Below are positions 5,903 to 6,949 of a stretch of 6,949 bases of DNA, piece after piece; position 1 is the stretch's first letter, and each line of letters opens with the position of its first letter. The stretch lies in assembly GCA_024691045.1 (NCBI GenBank), contig JAILOC010000163.1, positions 1-6,949 on the forward strand, in the 5' to 3' direction. A program made the translations under genes and the position numbers. Below the pieces are notes generated by a model. That model saw only the letters and a program-made list of their open reading frames with translations, had not been told where the DNA came from and made no database searches. Source of the stretch: Lachnospiraceae bacterium. GTDB lineage: Bacteria > Bacillota_A > Clostridia > Lachnospirales > Lachnospiraceae.

Positions 5903-5939
5903 AAAAAATTCCCTGAAGGAAATTATCCTTCAGGGAATT
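5903..5939 (-). terminator. strong intrinsic terminator of the GGGtGRT gene
   Basis: A perfect 14-bp stem: AATTCCCTGAAGGA (5907-5920) pairs with TCCTTCAGGGAATT (5926-5939) around a 5-base loop. On the minus strand the stem leads directly into a run of T's (TTTTTTGTTG). It lies 28 bases after the stop codon of the GGGtGRT gene. The plus strand has no T-run after the stem, so it works in one direction. It should insulate the Pr6Pr gene from this highly expressed neighbour. Confidence 0.93.
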
Positions 5940-5967
5940 CGAATTATCAGCCTGTCTTAAGGTATTA

Positions 5968-6949
5968 TCAGAACTTTCCTGCCTTTGCAGCCTCTTCGAT
6001 TGAAACTGCGGTGGAAACGGTCATACCAACCATAGGGTTGTTACCTGCTCCGATAAGTCCCATCATCTCAACGTGTGCGGGAACAGATGAAGATCCTGCG
6101 AACTGAGCGTCTGAGTGCATACGTCCCATGGTATCGGTCATACCGTAGGAAGCGGGACCTGCAGCCATGTTATCGGGATGAAGGGTACGTCCGGTACCGC
6201 CGCCGGAAGCAACCGAGAAGTACTTCTTGCCTGCCTCAAGTCTCTCCTTCTTGTAGGTACCTGCAACGGGATGCTGGAATCTGGTGGGGTTGGTTGAGTT
6301 ACCGGTGATGGATACGTCAACGTTCTCCTTCCACATGATGGCAACGCCTTCGCAAACATCGTTAGCGCCATAGCAGTTAACCTTTGCTCTGGGGCTGTCA
6401 GCGTCCTTGGAGTAGCAGGTTCTGCTTACTTCCTTAACAGTGTTGGTGTAAGGATCGTACTCGGTCTCAACGAAGGTGAATCCGTTGATCCTGGAGATGA
6501 TCTGTGCAGCGTCCTTGCCGAGTCCGTTAAGGATGACACGGAGGGGCTTCTGACGAACCTTGTTAGCCTTCTCTGCGATACCGATAGCTCCCTCTGCAGC
6601 TGCGAATGACTCGTGTCCTGCGAGGAATGCGAAGCACTCGGTCTCCTCCTCGAGAAGCATCTTGCCGAGGTTGCCGTGTCCGAGACCAACCTTACGGGTG
6701 TCTGCAACGGATCCGGGGATACAGAATGCCTGGAGTCCTTCTCCGATAGCAGCTGCAGCGTCAGCAGCCTTACGGCATCCCTTCTTGATAGCGATGGCAG
6801 CACCTACGGTGTATGCCCACTTTGCATTTTCGAAGCAGATGGGCTGGATGCCCTCAATCATATGATAAACATCAAGTCCTGCGTCCTTAGTGATCTGTTC
6901 AGCCTCATCGATAGACCCTATTCCGTACTCAGCGAGCTTGGCAAGGATC
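5968..6949 (-). CDS. GGGtGRT-family protein, N-terminus cut by window edge
   Basis: The frame is open from the right edge to the TGA at 5970-5968, giving 326 residues. The ATG at 6861 is internal: the 29 codons before it (ILAKLAEYGIGSIDEAEQIT...) fit the family N-terminus, so only about 15-20 residues are missing. The naming motif GGGTGRT is at window residues 249-255, followed by LHPDNMAAGPASYGMTD. Other strongly conserved-looking blocks are AFCIPGSVADTRKVGLGHGNLG, FLAGHESFAAAEGAIGIA, RVILNGLGKDAAQIISRINGF and ITGNSTNPTRFQHPVAGTYKKE. There is no signal peptide or membrane helix, so it is probably cytosolic. As I recall, the family is common in gut anaerobes, often beside a NifU-like iron-sulfur scaffold gene, and has no proven function. 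Codon use is unlike the other genes here: Ile is almost always ATC and Lys AAG, which suggests high expression. A strong terminator follows. Confidence 0.93.
   Translation of the reverse strand, partial: ILAKLAEYGIGSIDEAEQITKDAGLDVYHMIEGIQPICFENAKWAYTVGAAIAIKKGCRKAADAAAAIGEGLQAFCIPGSVADTRKVGLGHGNLGKMLLEEETECFAFLAGHESFAAAEGAIGIAEKANKVRQKPLRVILNGLGKDAAQIISRINGFTFVETEYDPYTNTVKEVSRTCYSKDADSPRAKVNCYGANDVCEGVAIMWKENVDVSITGNSTNPTRFQHPVAGTYKKERLEAGKKYFSVASGGGTGRTLHPDNMAAGPASYGMTDTMGRMHSDAQFAGSSSVPAHVEMMGLIGAGNNPMVGMTVSTAVSIEEAAKAGKF

Noticed and set aside
6433..6444. A further TAACAGTGTT match resembling the TetR operator
   Set aside because: It lies inside the GGGtGRT coding sequence, matches only ten of eleven core positions, is not palindromic in its flanks and has no promoter nearby.
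6075..6865. Several overlapping open frames on both strands within the GGGtGRT gene
   Set aside because: Strong codon bias in the real gene produces stop-poor shadow frames. Only the frame with the GGGTGRT motif gives a recognisable protein.

Overview
The window most resembles a chromosomal segment of an anaerobic Firmicute of the Lachnospiraceae type (Butyrivibrio and relatives). This is an inference from a GGGtGRT-family protein, a Pr6Pr-type membrane protein, a flavoredoxin-like flavin reductase, strong AAAGGA/GGAGG ribosome binding sites and free use of AGA/AGG/ATA codons. No rRNA, tRNA, insertion sequence, integrase, phage gene or CRISPR array is visible.

Layout, left to right. Positions 1-2406 (minus) hold an FtsX-type ABC permease whose C-terminus runs off the left edge. 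Its start overlaps by one base the stop of its ATPase partner (2406-3107, minus). Upstream lies a TetR-family repressor (3212-3826, minus), then a flavin reductase (3903-4469, minus). An 81-bp divergent region separates this from a histidine phosphatase (4551-5111, plus). The phosphatase ends tail-to-tail, with a 6-base overlap, against a six-helix Pr6Pr/FAR-17a-like membrane protein (5106-5798, minus). After a 169-bp gap with an inverted repeat and a strong terminator comes an almost complete GGGtGRT-family gene (5968-6949, minus), cut at its N-terminus by the right edge.

The best-supported functional unit is tetR + ATPase + permease. A perfect 28-bp palindrome covers the -10 region and predicted start site of tetR, and its core half (ATAACAGTGTTA) recurs in a 17-bp palindrome just before the ATPase gene. 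The simplest model is a ligand-responsive repressor controlling itself and an adjacent MacB-like transporter. The tetR palindrome is followed by five T's on the minus strand, so it could also terminate transcripts arriving from the flavin reductase gene, while the tetR transcript would start inside it and escape. The permease carries eight consecutive 7-residue LYDG-type repeats in its predicted extracytoplasmic domain, encoded by near-identical 21-bp DNA units.

The phosphatase, Pr6Pr protein and GGGtGRT protein look like separate housekeeping or uncharacterised genes. The GGGtGRT gene has the codon bias of a highly expressed gene. I see no clear new defence or mobile system. The most interesting signals are the operator/terminator arrangement, the permease repeats and the uncharacterised GGGtGRT and Pr6Pr families.
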